Shown: piece by piece, positions 27,701 through 37,363 of the stretch
Numbering within the stretch: the stretch's first letter is position 1
Layout of the letters: every line of letters begins with the position of its first letter
Origin: Lachnospiraceae bacterium
Lineage (GTDB): Bacteria > Bacillota > Clostridia > Lachnospirales > Lachnospiraceae
Assembly: GCA_029006155.1 (NCBI GenBank)
Contig: JAQXGF010000094.1
Coordinates: forward strand, 1 to 64,000
Direction: 5' to 3'
DNA length: 64,000 nucleotides
The notes under the pieces: model-generated
The model's database searches: none
The model's input: only the letters and a program-made list of their open reading frames with translations
Told to the model about the DNA's origin: nothing
Made by a program: the position numbers and the translations under genes

Positions 27701-29136
27701 ACCGATCAAAAGAAGCGGATCCGAGTCTGGCTGACCGCCTGATTACATATGGACAATCCGCCGCCTATCCCTTCCATATGCCAGGCCACAAGCGGCAGTT
27801 CCACCCGTTTTTTGATCCATATACGATGGACATCACAGAAATCTATGGATTTGACAACCTGCATCACGCGGAAGGGATTTTGCTGGAAGCACAGCAGCGC
27901 GCAGCGTATCTCTATCATGCCTCCGAGACTTTCTATCTCGTAAATGGCAGCACCTGCGGAATTCTTGCGGCAGTGGCAGCCGCGACAAAGCGCGGAGGGA
28001 AGATCCTGATGGCGCGGAACTGCCACAAGGCGGCCTATCACGCAGCACTTCTGAATGATCTGGAAGTATCCTATCTCTATCCGGCGGCAGACATGACGCG
28101 CGGCTTGAGCGGCGCGATCGACCCGGATGAGGTAGAAGAGATGCTCAAGAAGGATGCGTCGCTTCGCACGGTGCTCATCACCTCGCCGACTTATGACGGT
28201 GTGTGCTCAGATGTGAGGCGTATTGCTGAGATTGTGCATCAGCATGACGGAATTCTGATCGTGGATGAAGCGCACGGTGCTCATTTTGGGATGCACCCGT
28301 ATTTTCCTGAGCACGCGCTTTCCTGCGGCGCGGATCTGGTCATCAACAGTGTGCACAAGACGCTGCCGTCTCTGACGCAGACGGCGCTTCTTCATGTACA
28401 GGGGACGCGCGTAGATCGGGAGCGGCTGAAAAGTTTTCTTGGCATTTATCAGACGAGCAGCCCGAGCTACGTGCTCATGGCCGGAATCGATGCCTGCGTG
28501 CGGCTGCTGCTTGAGCACGGAACAGAGCTGTTTGATGCATTTGCAAAAAGGCTGGAGCGATTGCGTGCTCAGCTTTCGGATCTGCAGGTTCTGGAGCTGA
28601 TCCGAGGGACAGAGCCAAAGCTGCAGGCATATGACTACGACCGCTCAAAAATACTGATCGCGACGCAGCGAAGCAGCCTTTCCGGATCGGAGCTGTCAGA
28701 AATTCTGCGCAGCCAGTATCAGCTCGAGATGGAGATGGATTCGGAGCACTATGTGACAGCGATCACGACGATCGCGGATACGGAGGAAGGGCTGGATCGG
28801 CTGGCAGAGGCGCTGATCCGCATTGACGCCGGTCTGGAACGACGGCCAGAGCAGATGGCGCAGCCACTTGCAATGTGGAAAAACGAGGCAGTGCTGCGCA
28901 TCCAGGAGGCAGTAGATGCAGGGAAAAAGAGCCTGCCGCTTGTCCAAAGTGAAGGAACCGTCTCAGCAGAATTTGTCTATCTGTATCCGCCGGGCATTCC
29001 GCTTCTGGTGCCGGGAGAACGCATCAGCGGCGAATTGCTCGAAAAGCTGCTGCAGTACCGGGCAGATGGATTTGCGCTGGAGGGAATGGCGGACTACCGG
29101 GGAGAAGAAATCCGAGTTGTGGACATGCAGCGCTAA
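27697..29136 (+). CDS. Orn/Lys/Arg decarboxylase family PLP enzyme
   Basis: YPFHMPGHKRQ...DITEIYGFDNLHHAEGIL...YLVNGSTCGILAAVAAATKRGGKILMARNCHKAAYHAALL...VDEAHGAHFGMHPYFP...SVHKTLPSLTQTALLH. Confidence 0.93.
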   Translation: MNRSKEADPSLADRLITYGQSAAYPFHMPGHKRQFHPFFDPYTMDITEIYGFDNLHHAEGILLEAQQRAAYLYHASETFYLVNGSTCGILAAVAAATKRGGKILMARNCHKAAYHAALLNDLEVSYLYPAADMTRGLSGAIDPDEVEEMLKKDASLRTVLITSPTYDGVCSDVRRIAEIVHQHDGILIVDEAHGAHFGMHPYFPEHALSCGADLVINSVHKTLPSLTQTALLHVQGTRVDRERLKSFLGIYQTSSPSYVLMAGIDACVRLLLEHGTELFDAFAKRLERLRAQLSDLQVLELIRGTEPKLQAYDYDRSKILIATQRSSLSGSELSEILRSQYQLEMEMDSEHYVTAITTIADTEEGLDRLAEALIRIDAGLERRPEQMAQPLAMWKNEAVLRIQEAVDAGKKSLPLVQSEGTVSAEFVYLYPPGIPLLVPGERISGELLEKLLQYRADGFALEGMADYRGEEIRVVDMQR

Positions 29137-29230
29137 AATGTAAATATTCTGTTGGGTACATTACTCACAGAAGTAAGAATATAGAAATCCAAAATAAAAT
29201 CAAAAAAATGCACAAATTACAGGTAAGATT

Positions 29231-29827
29231 ATGGGAAACATTTTTTATATCATGGGAAAAAGCTCCTCCGGCAAAGATACAATTTATGAAAACCTGCTCG
29301 CAAGAGAATCTCTCCACCTCCATCCGCTCATCATGTACACGACGCGGCCGATCCGCACCGGGGAGACGGACGGTGTGCAGTATCATTTCGTGACGGAGGC
29401 GCAGTTGGAGGAGATGCAGCAGGCTGGAACGGTCATTGAGCTGCGCACGTATCAGACCGTGTACGGGCCGTGGTACTATTTTACGGCGGACAGTCCGGAA
29501 GTCTCGGATGCGGACGTCAACTATCTGGCACTCGGCACCCTGGAGTCGTTTCAGAAGATCCGGGAATATTATGGAAAAGAAAAGGTATATCCGATCTACA
29601 TTCAGGTGGAGGATGAGCTGCGGCTGCTGCGTGCGATCAAGCGGGAAAAGAAGCAGGAGCACCCGAATTTTAAGGAGGTATGTCGCAGATATCTCGCGGA
29701 TGAGGAAGATTTTTCCGAGGAAAAGCTTCAGGCCGTCGAGATCACACGGCGCTTTTTGAATAATGCCGACCGGGAGATCTGCATGGATGAGGTGGCGTCC
29801 TATATCGCAACGATACTGGAAAAGTAA
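29231..29827 (+). CDS. Guanylate kinase-like P-loop protein
   Basis: MGKSSSGKDTIYENLL P-loop, MYTTRPIRTGETDGVQYHFVTEAQLEEM guanylate-kinase-type motif. Confidence 0.85.
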   Translation: MGNIFYIMGKSSSGKDTIYENLLARESLHLHPLIMYTTRPIRTGETDGVQYHFVTEAQLEEMQQAGTVIELRTYQTVYGPWYYFTADSPEVSDADVNYLALGTLESFQKIREYYGKEKVYPIYIQVEDELRLLRAIKREKKQEHPNFKEVCRRYLADEEDFSEEKLQAVEITRRFLNNADREICMDEVASYIATILEK

Positions 29828-29880
29828 GCGATTCTGTGTTATACTGAATCAGATATACCAATGAAACGGAGGGGACGACG

Positions 29881-30879
29881 ATGGCAGGATTTAAAGATAT
29901 TATCGGGCATAAGCGTGAGATTGCGCATCTGACGAAGGCGATGGAGGCCGGAAAGGTGAGCCATGCCTATATATTCAGCGGGGCAAAGGGTACCGGGAAG
30001 CTGACGTTAGCCGATGCATTTGCGATGGCGCTGCAGTGTACGGGCGAAGGAGAGCGGCCATGTGGCAGCTGCCATTCCTGTCAGCAGGCAGCGAGCGGCA
30101 ATCATCCGGATATCATTCATCTCACACATGAGAAGCCGAACAGCATCGGTGTGGAGGATGTCCGCGAGCAGCTCGTAGGCGATGTACAGATCCGTCCCTA
30201 TAATGGAAAATACAAGATTTACATCATTCCGGAGGCAGAGAAGCTGACGGTGCAGGCGCAGAACGCGATCTTAAAGACGATCGAGGAGCCACCAGAATAT
30301 GCGGTGATCATTTTATTGACGACGAATGAGCAGAGCTTTCTCGATACGATCCGCTCCCGATGCGTACTGCTTCAGCTCAAGCCGGTGCCGGATGAGCAGG
30401 TAAAGGCATATCTGATGGAGCATCTGCAGATCCCGGACTACGAGGCGGATATCTGCTCGGCCTTCGCGCAGGGCAATATCGGAAAGGCGATCCGCCTGGC
30501 CTCTTCGGAGGATTTTAATTCCATCAAAGGATCGGCGATGCGCCTGATCCGGAACGCCGGGAAGATGGAGATCAGCGAGATCATTGAGTATGTAAAGGAA
30601 GTACAGGAATATAAAGTTTCGATCGAGGACTATCTGGATATTCTGGCGCTCTGGTATCGGGACATGGTATATTTCAAGGCGACGCGCGATATTAACGGCA
30701 TTATTTTCAAAGACGAGATCCGGACGATCCGTGAGACGGTACGGGTCTGCTCCTATGAGGGTGTCGAGGAGGTCATGAAGGCGATCGAGACCGCCAAGGC
30801 GCGCCTTGCCGCAAATGTTAATTTTGATCTGACAATGGAGCTTCTGTTCCTTGTCATAAAGGAGAACATACATGGTTAA
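29881..30879 (+). CDS. holB: DNA polymerase III subunit delta'
   Basis: FKDIIGHKREIAHLTKAMEAGKVSHAYIFSGAKGTGKLTLADAFAMALQC...CGSCHSCQQAASGNHPDIIHL...IEEPPEYAVIILLTTNEQSFLDTIRSRC. Confidence 0.95.
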   Translation: MAGFKDIIGHKREIAHLTKAMEAGKVSHAYIFSGAKGTGKLTLADAFAMALQCTGEGERPCGSCHSCQQAASGNHPDIIHLTHEKPNSIGVEDVREQLVGDVQIRPYNGKYKIYIIPEAEKLTVQAQNAILKTIEEPPEYAVIILLTTNEQSFLDTIRSRCVLLQLKPVPDEQVKAYLMEHLQIPDYEADICSAFAQGNIGKAIRLASSEDFNSIKGSAMRLIRNAGKMEISEIIEYVKEVQEYKVSIEDYLDILALWYRDMVYFKATRDINGIIFKDEIRTIRETVRVCSYEGVEEVMKAIETAKARLAANVNFDLTMELLFLVIKENIHG

Positions 30880-31822
30880 AATTGTAGGAGTGAGATTCAG
30901 AAATGCCGGGAAGGTCTATTACTTTGACCCGAAGGGCTATAAGATCAAGGCCGGAGATCATGTGATCGTGGAGACGGCGCGCGGAGTCGAGTATGGCACC
31001 GTGATCGGCGGGATCCGCGAGGTGACGGATGACCGGGTCGTGCAGCCGTTGAAGGCAGTCATCCGCGTGGCGACGCAGGAGGATGATCTGCGGGCAGAGA
31101 AGAGCCGTGCCAAGGAAAAAGATGCGATGCGCATCTGCAATGAGAAGATCCGTAAGCACAAGCTGGACATGAAGCTGATCGACGCGGAGTATACCTTTGA
31201 TAATAATAAAGTCCTGTTTTATTTTACCGCAGACGGGCGGATCGATTTCCGTGAGCTGGTAAAGGATCTGGCAGCCGTATTTAAGATGCGGATTGAGCTG
31301 CGGCAAATCGGTGTGCGGGATGAGACGAAGATTTTGGGCGGCATCGGGATCTGTGGCCGGGTGCTGTGCTGCAATTCCTTCCTCTCCGAGTTTGCACCGG
31401 TATCGATCAAGATGGCGAAAGAGCAGAACCTCTCCCTGAACCCGACAAAGATTTCCGGAGTCTGCGGACGTCTCATGTGCTGTCTGAAAAATGAGGAGGA
31501 TACGTATGAGTATCTGAACAGCAAGCTGCCGAACATCGGCGAGACAGTGACGACGGTCGAGGGCGTGCGCGGCGAGGTGCATAGTGTCAATGTGCTGCGC
31601 CAGCGGGTCAAGGTACTGGTCGATGCGGGAGATGAGAAAGAACTGCGGGAGTACGATGTCAATGAGCTGAAATTCAAGCCGAAGCGCCGCAAAGAAAAGG
31701 GCGGAAAAGGCGAGAGATCAGAGCGCGGGGAGCGGAGTGAAAAAGGAACCGGAGCAGACCGCGAGCTGAGGGAGCTGGAGGCACTGGAGAAAAAGGAAGG
31801 AAAATCAAAGCTCGATGACTGA
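30872..31822 (+). CDS. ricT: PSP1 C-terminal domain protein (RicT/YaaT-like)
   Basis: GVRFRNAGKVYYFDP...RGVEYGTVIGGIREV...YTFDNNKVLFYFTADGRIDFRELVKDLA...GRVLCCNSFLSEFAPVSIKMAKEQNLSLNPTKISGVCGRLMCCL. Confidence 0.93.
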   Translation: MVKIVGVRFRNAGKVYYFDPKGYKIKAGDHVIVETARGVEYGTVIGGIREVTDDRVVQPLKAVIRVATQEDDLRAEKSRAKEKDAMRICNEKIRKHKLDMKLIDAEYTFDNNKVLFYFTADGRIDFRELVKDLAAVFKMRIELRQIGVRDETKILGGIGICGRVLCCNSFLSEFAPVSIKMAKEQNLSLNPTKISGVCGRLMCCLKNEEDTYEYLNSKLPNIGETVTTVEGVRGEVHSVNVLRQRVKVLVDAGDEKELREYDVNELKFKPKRRKEKGGKGERSERGERSEKGTGADRELRELEALEKKEGKSKLDD

Positions 31823-32573
31823 AAAAAATCAGAATCTGACGATCGAACTAAAAGAGGGCGAGCGGATCGATGAGCTGCACCGCAATGGATACCGGATCAT
31901 TCAGAATGAGCGGCTGTTCTGTTTTGGAATGGATGCTGTGCTGCTCTCCGGGTTTGCGAAGGTGAAGGAGGGAGAGCGGGTGCTGGATCTGGGCACCGGC
32001 ACCGGCATCATCCCGATTTTGCTCGCTGCAAAGACAGAAGGGGAGCACTTTACCGGACTTGAGATCTCGAAGACGAGCGCGGATATGGCGCAGCGAAGTG
32101 TGGCCTTAAACGGACTGTCAGAGCGGATGGATGTCGTGCTGGGAGATATCAAAAAAGCCGGGGCGTTGTTTGCTCCGGCTTCCTTTGATGTCGTGACTTC
32201 GAATCCACCGTACATGACCGGCGGGCATGGATTAGTCAATCCGGATATGGAGAAGGCAGCGGCGAGACACGAAGTACTTTGTACACTGGAGGATGTTGTG
32301 AGCGCGGCGGCGAAGCTGGTACGCTCCGGCGGCCGGTTTTACATGGTACATCGCCCGTTTCGGCTGGTGGAGATCATCCGGGTGCTCTCCGCCCATCAGC
32401 TGGAACCAAAGCGGATGCAGCTGGTCTATCCATACGTAGACCGGGAGCCGAATATGGTCCTGATCGAGGCGGTACGGGGCGGCAGACCGCGGATGACCGT
32501 GGAGAAGCCGCTGATCGTATATGAGAAGCCTGGGGTATATACGAGTGAGATCACGGAGATATACGGATATTAG
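31815..32573 (+). CDS. trmN6: tRNA1(Val) (adenine-N6)-methyltransferase family (TrmN6/YabB-like)
   Basis: RIDELHRNGYRIIQNERLFCFGMDAVLLSGFA...VLDLGTGTGIIPILLAAK...DVVTSNPPYM. Confidence 0.9.
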   Translation: MTEKNQNLTIELKEGERIDELHRNGYRIIQNERLFCFGMDAVLLSGFAKVKEGERVLDLGTGTGIIPILLAAKTEGEHFTGLEISKTSADMAQRSVALNGLSERMDVVLGDIKKAGALFAPASFDVVTSNPPYMTGGHGLVNPDMEKAAARHEVLCTLEDVVSAAAKLVRSGGRFYMVHRPFRLVEIIRVLSAHQLEPKRMQLVYPYVDREPNMVLIEAVRGGRPRMTVEKPLIVYEKPGVYTSEITEIYGY

Positions 32574-32592
32574 AAAGAAAAGGGAGAATTTC

Positions 32593-33453
32593 ATGAGCGA
32601 GGAACGAGGAAAGCTGTATCTGTGCGCGACGCCGATCGGCAATCTGGAGGATATCACGATGCGGGTGCTCCGGATTTTGCAGGAGGTCGACCTGATTGCA
32701 GCGGAGGATACGCGCAACAGCCTGCGGCTGCTGAATCATTTTGACATCCATACGCCGATGACGAGCTATCATGAGTACAATAAGATCGAGAAGGCGCATA
32801 CGCTGATCGCGAAGCTTCTGGAGGGAAAAAATATCGCGCTGATCACAGATGCCGGGACACCGGGCATCTCCGATCCGGGGGAAGATCTCGTGCGGTTGTG
32901 CTATGAGGCCGGGGTGGAGGTGACATCCCTTCCGGGAGCGTGTGCCTGTGTGACCGCGCTCACGTTATCCGGACTTCCGACGCGTCGCTTCTGCTTTGAG
33001 GCATTTCTTCCGTCGGAGAAAAAAGAGCGGGCGCAGATTTTAGAAGAGCTGCAGACGGAGACGCGCACGACGATCATTTATGAAGCGCCACATCGATTGC
33101 TGCGGACACTTGGTGAGCTGCTGGATGTCCTTGGCAACCGTCGGATCACCGTCTGCCGCGAGCTGACGAAGAAACACGAGACCGCGTTTCAGACGACGTT
33201 ATCGGATGCGGTCGATTACTATACGGCGAACCCGCCGAGGGGCGAATGTGTCATTGTCATGGAAGGAAAGAGCCGCGCAGATCTGCAAAAGGAGGCGCAG
33301 ACACGCTGGGAGGAGCTTTCTGTACCGGAGCACGTAGCGCATTACATCGAGAGCGGGATGGATCGGAAAGAAGCGATGAAGCAGGCAGCGAAGGACCGCG
33401 GCGTGTCAAAGCGGGAGATTTATGCGGCGCTGCTGGAAGCAGAGCAGGAGTGA
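32593..33453 (+). CDS. rsmI: 16S rRNA (cytidine-2'-O)-methyltransferase
   Basis: GKLYLCATPIGNLEDITMRVLRILQEVDLIAAEDTRNSLRLLNHFDI...ALITDAGTPGISDPGEDLV...GLPTRRFCFEAFLPSEKKER. Confidence 0.96.
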   Translation: MSEERGKLYLCATPIGNLEDITMRVLRILQEVDLIAAEDTRNSLRLLNHFDIHTPMTSYHEYNKIEKAHTLIAKLLEGKNIALITDAGTPGISDPGEDLVRLCYEAGVEVTSLPGACACVTALTLSGLPTRRFCFEAFLPSEKKERAQILEELQTETRTTIIYEAPHRLLRTLGELLDVLGNRRITVCRELTKKHETAFQTTLSDAVDYYTANPPRGECVIVMEGKSRADLQKEAQTRWEELSVPEHVAHYIESGMDRKEAMKQAAKDRGVSKREIYAALLEAEQE

Positions 33454-33458
33454 AGCGT

Positions 33459-34094
33459 ATGGCAGAAATCAGCACAGGCAATTATGAAAAGCAGGTATAT
33501 ATCGCAAGAGAGCTTTTTCTGAAGTATGATCAGGAAAAGATGATTCGGAAGTTTGCTCTGGCGCATGATGCAGAATTTTTATATCTGGAGCTGCTGCATG
33601 AGCTCTGCCGGATTTCGCGGAGCACCGGGACGGTGGAACAGCAAAGAGGAGGCGTCTGGCATCAGTGCGCAAATTATGAGCTGGTGATGACGGTCTATGA
33701 TGTGCTCTGTTCCTCTGTGCCGCATCCGAAGCTTTCCGGGGAATGGACCCCACTTTACGGATTGCAGGCGACGATGAGCAGCCCGAATCAGGACAAGCTG
33801 TTCGGAAGCTATGGTGCGCGGTTTCAGGATCGGACCAGGCAGCTCTCACAGGCGTGCCGGACGCTTGGCGGGGAGATGCAGTCCGTGCCGAAGAGCGCGG
33901 ACGTCTGCAGCAGAATTCCGATATTGCCCTTTTTCCCGGTCATCTTTCAGTTCTGGGAGGGCGACGAGGAGTTTGCCCCGAAAATCATGATCTTGTGGGA
34001 TAAAAAGGCACTGGATTTTATGCATTTTGAAACACTTTATTATGTCATCGGGCTGCTGTTGCAGAGGCTTGCAGAACTCTGTGATAAAAATTGA
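33459..34094 (+). CDS. Conserved protein, DUF3786-like
   Basis: MAEISTGNYEKQVYIARELFLKYDQEKMIRKF...ATMSSPNQDKLFGSYGARFQDRTRQLSQACRTLGG...ADVCSRIPILPFFPVIFQFWEGDEEF. Confidence 0.7.
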   Translation: MAEISTGNYEKQVYIARELFLKYDQEKMIRKFALAHDAEFLYLELLHELCRISRSTGTVEQQRGGVWHQCANYELVMTVYDVLCSSVPHPKLSGEWTPLYGLQATMSSPNQDKLFGSYGARFQDRTRQLSQACRTLGGEMQSVPKSADVCSRIPILPFFPVIFQFWEGDEEFAPKIMILWDKKALDFMHFETLYYVIGLLLQRLAELCDKN

Positions 34095-34194
34095 TGGTTG
34101 CAAATTTTTGTGTGTAACAGGATGGAAATGAAATCTGTTACGTTGTCGCAAGAATGCGTCAGGGTAGCGTTTACTTTAAAGAGGAGGAGTACCT

Positions 34195-34974
34195 ATGAAT
34201 ACGATAGAGACATGTATTTTACCAGAACTTACCGCACTTACCGGCAAAATCGGATGCTATTATAAAAATCTGGTGACCGGGGAGACGTATACGTATCACG
34301 GCGATACGCCAGTAGTAGCGGCCAGCGTGATCAAGCTGTACGTCATGACGGAGGCATTTGCACAGATTGAGGCCGGAACACTGGCGATGGATCAGGAGAT
34401 CACGGTACACCGGAAAGACTGTGTTCCGTCCTGCGGTGTGCTGACGTATCTGCACGATGAGGTGAAAATGCAGGTGATTGACCTCATTACCCTGATGATC
34501 ATTGTCAGCGATAATACGGCGACGAATGTACTGATCGATCTGCTCGGCATTGACAATATCAACGCACGGATCCGTTCGCTTGGCTTTGAAAAGACGATTC
34601 TGAACCGGAAAATGTTCGACGAGGAGAAGGCAAAGCGCGGACTGCAGAACTACATCACAGCAGAAGAAGTCGGAGCGCTTCTTGAGATGATGTACCGCGG
34701 TACACTGATCAGCGAGGCAGCGAGTGCGCGCATGATTTCGATCCTGAAGGATCAGCGGCTGAACCATAAGATTCCATATCTGATCAAGCCGATGCCGCAG
34801 GCTCCGCAGATCGCACACAAGACCGGGGAAGATGATAATACGACGCACGACGCGGCGATCGTTTTTGCAAAAGAGCCGTTCATTCTCTGCATCTGCAGCA
34901 ACGATACCGATGTAACAAAACTGGAACCGGCGATGGGACGGATCGCGAAGCAGCTGCTGGATCTGCAAGATTGA
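34195..34974 (+). CDS. Class A beta-lactamase-fold serine hydrolase, no signal peptide
   Basis: AASVIKLYVMTEAF (SxxK), IIVSDNTATNVLIDLLG (SDN), IAHKTGEDDNTTHDAAIVF (KTG). Confidence 0.85.
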   Translation: MNTIETCILPELTALTGKIGCYYKNLVTGETYTYHGDTPVVAASVIKLYVMTEAFAQIEAGTLAMDQEITVHRKDCVPSCGVLTYLHDEVKMQVIDLITLMIIVSDNTATNVLIDLLGIDNINARIRSLGFEKTILNRKMFDEEKAKRGLQNYITAEEVGALLEMMYRGTLISEAASARMISILKDQRLNHKIPYLIKPMPQAPQIAHKTGEDDNTTHDAAIVFAKEPFILCICSNDTDVTKLEPAMGRIAKQLLDLQD

Positions 34975-34991
34975 TTGCGAATATTCGCTTG
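34972..34991 (+). repeat. R1-like 3' terminal fragment, copy F
   Basis: tgattgcgaatattcgctt overlapping the beta-lactamase-like stop codon. Confidence 0.4.
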
Positions 34992-35020
34992 CATTAGGAA
35001 CAGAAGAGGAGAGAAGAAGG

Positions 35021-36223
35021 ATGAGTATGGCAATCGTCACGCTCAAAAAGGGCGAGGGCCGCACTTTAAAAGCAGGCGGCGCATGGATTTATGACAATGA
35101 AATCGAAAGTGTGATGGGAAGCGCAGAGAACGGGGAGATCGTACTGGTGCATGATTTTGACGGCTATCCGCTTGGAAGGGGCTTTATCAACCAGAATTCC
35201 AAGATCCGGGTGCGGATGATGACCCGTCATATCGATCAGGAGATCGACCGGGAATTTCTGAAAATGCGGGTAAGAAATGCATGGGACTATCGAAAGACAA
35301 CGGTCGATACGTCCGCGTGCCGGGTGATTTTCGGAGAGGCGGATTTCCTTCCGGGTCTGGTCGTTGATAAATATGAGGATGTGCTCGTCGTAGAGTGTCT
35401 GGCACTTGGCATGGAAGCGTTTAAGGAAACGATCGTGGAGCTCTTAAAGGAAGTACTCGCAGAGGACGGCATTGAGATCCGCGGTGTGTACGAGCGAAGC
35501 GATGCAAACGAGCGGAAAAAAGAAGGACTGCCGAAGGTAAAAGACTTCATCGGAGCGCCATTTGATACGAATGTGGAGATCACGGAGAATGGCGTGCGCT
35601 ATCTGGTGGACGTGATAAATGGTCAGAAGACCGGCTTCTTCCTCGATCAGAAGTATAATCGACTGGCGATTCAGCGGCTCTGTAAGGGAAAGCGCGTGCT
35701 GGACTGCTTTACCCATATGGGCACCTTTGCCTTGAACGCAGGGATTGCAGGGGCTTTCGATGTGACCGGTCTGGATATTTCCGAGTATGCGATCCAGCAG
35801 GCAGAGGAAAATGCAAGGCGGAACCATCTGGAGGACACGGTCCATTTCCGCTGTGCAAATGTATTTGACGAACTGCCGCGCCTCTTCGAGCAGAAGGAAC
35901 AGTATGATGTCGTTATTCTGGATCCGCCTGCCTTCACAAAGTCCCGCGAGGCGACGAAAAATGCGATCAAAGGCTACCGCGAGATCAACATCAAAGGACT
36001 GAAGCTCGTCAAAGACGGTGGCTATCTGGCGACCTGTTCCTGCTCGCACTTCATGACGCAGGAGCTTCTGGCAAAGACCGTGCGCGAGGCGGCCCGTTCC
36101 GCACACAAGCGTCTCCGTCAGGTAGAATTCCGTACCCAGTCCCCGGATCACCCGATCCTGTGGGCAGCGGATGAGTCGTATTATTTGAAATTTTTTATTT
36201 TTCAGGTGGTGGATGAGAAGTAA
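35021..36223 (+). CDS. Class I SAM-dependent 23S rRNA methyltransferase (RlmI-like, PUA domain)
   Basis: LKKGEGRTLKAGGAWIYDNEIE...DVINGQKTGFFLDQKYNRLAIQRLCKGKRVLDCFTHMGTFALNAG...VVILDPPAFTKSR. Confidence 0.93.
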   Translation: MSMAIVTLKKGEGRTLKAGGAWIYDNEIESVMGSAENGEIVLVHDFDGYPLGRGFINQNSKIRVRMMTRHIDQEIDREFLKMRVRNAWDYRKTTVDTSACRVIFGEADFLPGLVVDKYEDVLVVECLALGMEAFKETIVELLKEVLAEDGIEIRGVYERSDANERKKEGLPKVKDFIGAPFDTNVEITENGVRYLVDVINGQKTGFFLDQKYNRLAIQRLCKGKRVLDCFTHMGTFALNAGIAGAFDVTGLDISEYAIQQAEENARRNHLEDTVHFRCANVFDELPRLFEQKEQYDVVILDPPAFTKSREATKNAIKGYREINIKGLKLVKDGGYLATCSCSHFMTQELLAKTVREAARSAHKRLRQVEFRTQSPDHPILWAADESYYLKFFIFQVVDEK

Positions 36224-36300
36224 GAGCTGAAAAATGGTGAATCTGCTGTAAAATACGATGCAGTGCTCGCGGAATTGCATGTTAAGAAGGAGATAGGCAT

Positions 36301-36831
36301 ATGGCGAGACCAATCAAGAAAAAAACAATGCTTCAAACAGAACGGCTCACATTAAAGCCATATTCTGGGCAGGATGCTGATGAACTGCTGGACATTCTTA
36401 CAATGCCGGAAGTTACAGACAACTTTATGGTACCAGAAATGGAATCACGGAGTTGTCAGGAAGAATTGGTACAAAAGTTGATTTCTTTCAGCCAGGTGGA
36501 AGATGATAAACATCTGGAATATGGCATTTATTTGAATGGGCAAATCATTGGCTTTGTCAATGACTGTGGAATTGAAGAGGATGAGATAGAAATCGGGTAT
36601 GTCGTCCATCCACGCTACCAAGGGCGAGGGTATGCAACAGAAGCGGTGCATGCGGTGATTACAGAGTTACGTGAAATGGGATTCCGAAAGATTGTCGCAG
36701 GCTATTTTTCAGAGAACACTGCGAGCCTTCGAGTGATGGAAAAGTGCGGGATGCGGCAGACAGACAAAGCCGAGAAAGAAGAATATCACGGGAAAAAACA
36801 CATCTGCAAGTATTGCGAACTTTGCTTTTGA
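36301..36831 (+). CDS. GNAT-family N-acetyltransferase (RimJ/RimL type)
   Basis: LQTERLTLKPYSGQDADELLDILTMPEV...EIGYVVHPRYQGRGYATEAVHAVITELREMGFRKIVAGYFSENTASLRVMEKCGMR. Confidence 0.88.
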   Translation: MARPIKKKTMLQTERLTLKPYSGQDADELLDILTMPEVTDNFMVPEMESRSCQEELVQKLISFSQVEDDKHLEYGIYLNGQIIGFVNDCGIEEDEIEIGYVVHPRYQGRGYATEAVHAVITELREMGFRKIVAGYFSENTASLRVMEKCGMRQTDKAEKEEYHGKKHICKYCELCF

Positions 36832-36898
36832 CAATAAGTTTAACAGGAAGGTAATAGTACACTTTGCATTAAAAAAGCAGAGAGGGGTTTAAAATGAT

Positions 36899-37327
36899 AT
36901 GGAAACGAAGCGACTGATTTTACGAAAATGGACAGAAGCAGATGCAGAAAATCTGTACAAATATGCAAAAGATCCGGATGTCGGGCCGGTCGCAGGATGG
37001 CCTCCACACAAGGACATCGAAGAAAGCAGAGCTGTCATCCGGGATGTATTCAATGGCGCAGAGTGCTATGCGATCTGTGAGAAAGAAACGAATCAGGCGA
37101 TCGGAGCCGTGGAATTAAAATTAAACGGCCATACCGATATGACGAACCGCGAGGATGAGTGCGAACTGGGATACTGGCTTGGAAAACCATTTTGGGGAAG
37201 AGGCTATGTGCCGGAGGCAGCAGCGGCGCTTCTGCAAAGAGGCTTTGAGGAAGATTTAGCACCGTTGATCAATGAAGTCCGGGTATGCCATGCCAGTAAG
37301 ATGACAAAAGCGCAGTGGAACATTTAG
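36899..37327 (+). pseudogene. GNAT-family acetyltransferase, probably internally deleted
   Basis: Normal GNAT start through YWLGKPFWGRGYVPEAAAALLQRGFEE, then directly a C-terminal DLAPLINEVRVCHASKMTKAQWNI; the usual residues between are missing. Confidence 0.55.
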
Positions 37328-37363
37328 AAGGTTTCATTTAGACCTGACTGCTAAAGAGTAGGA

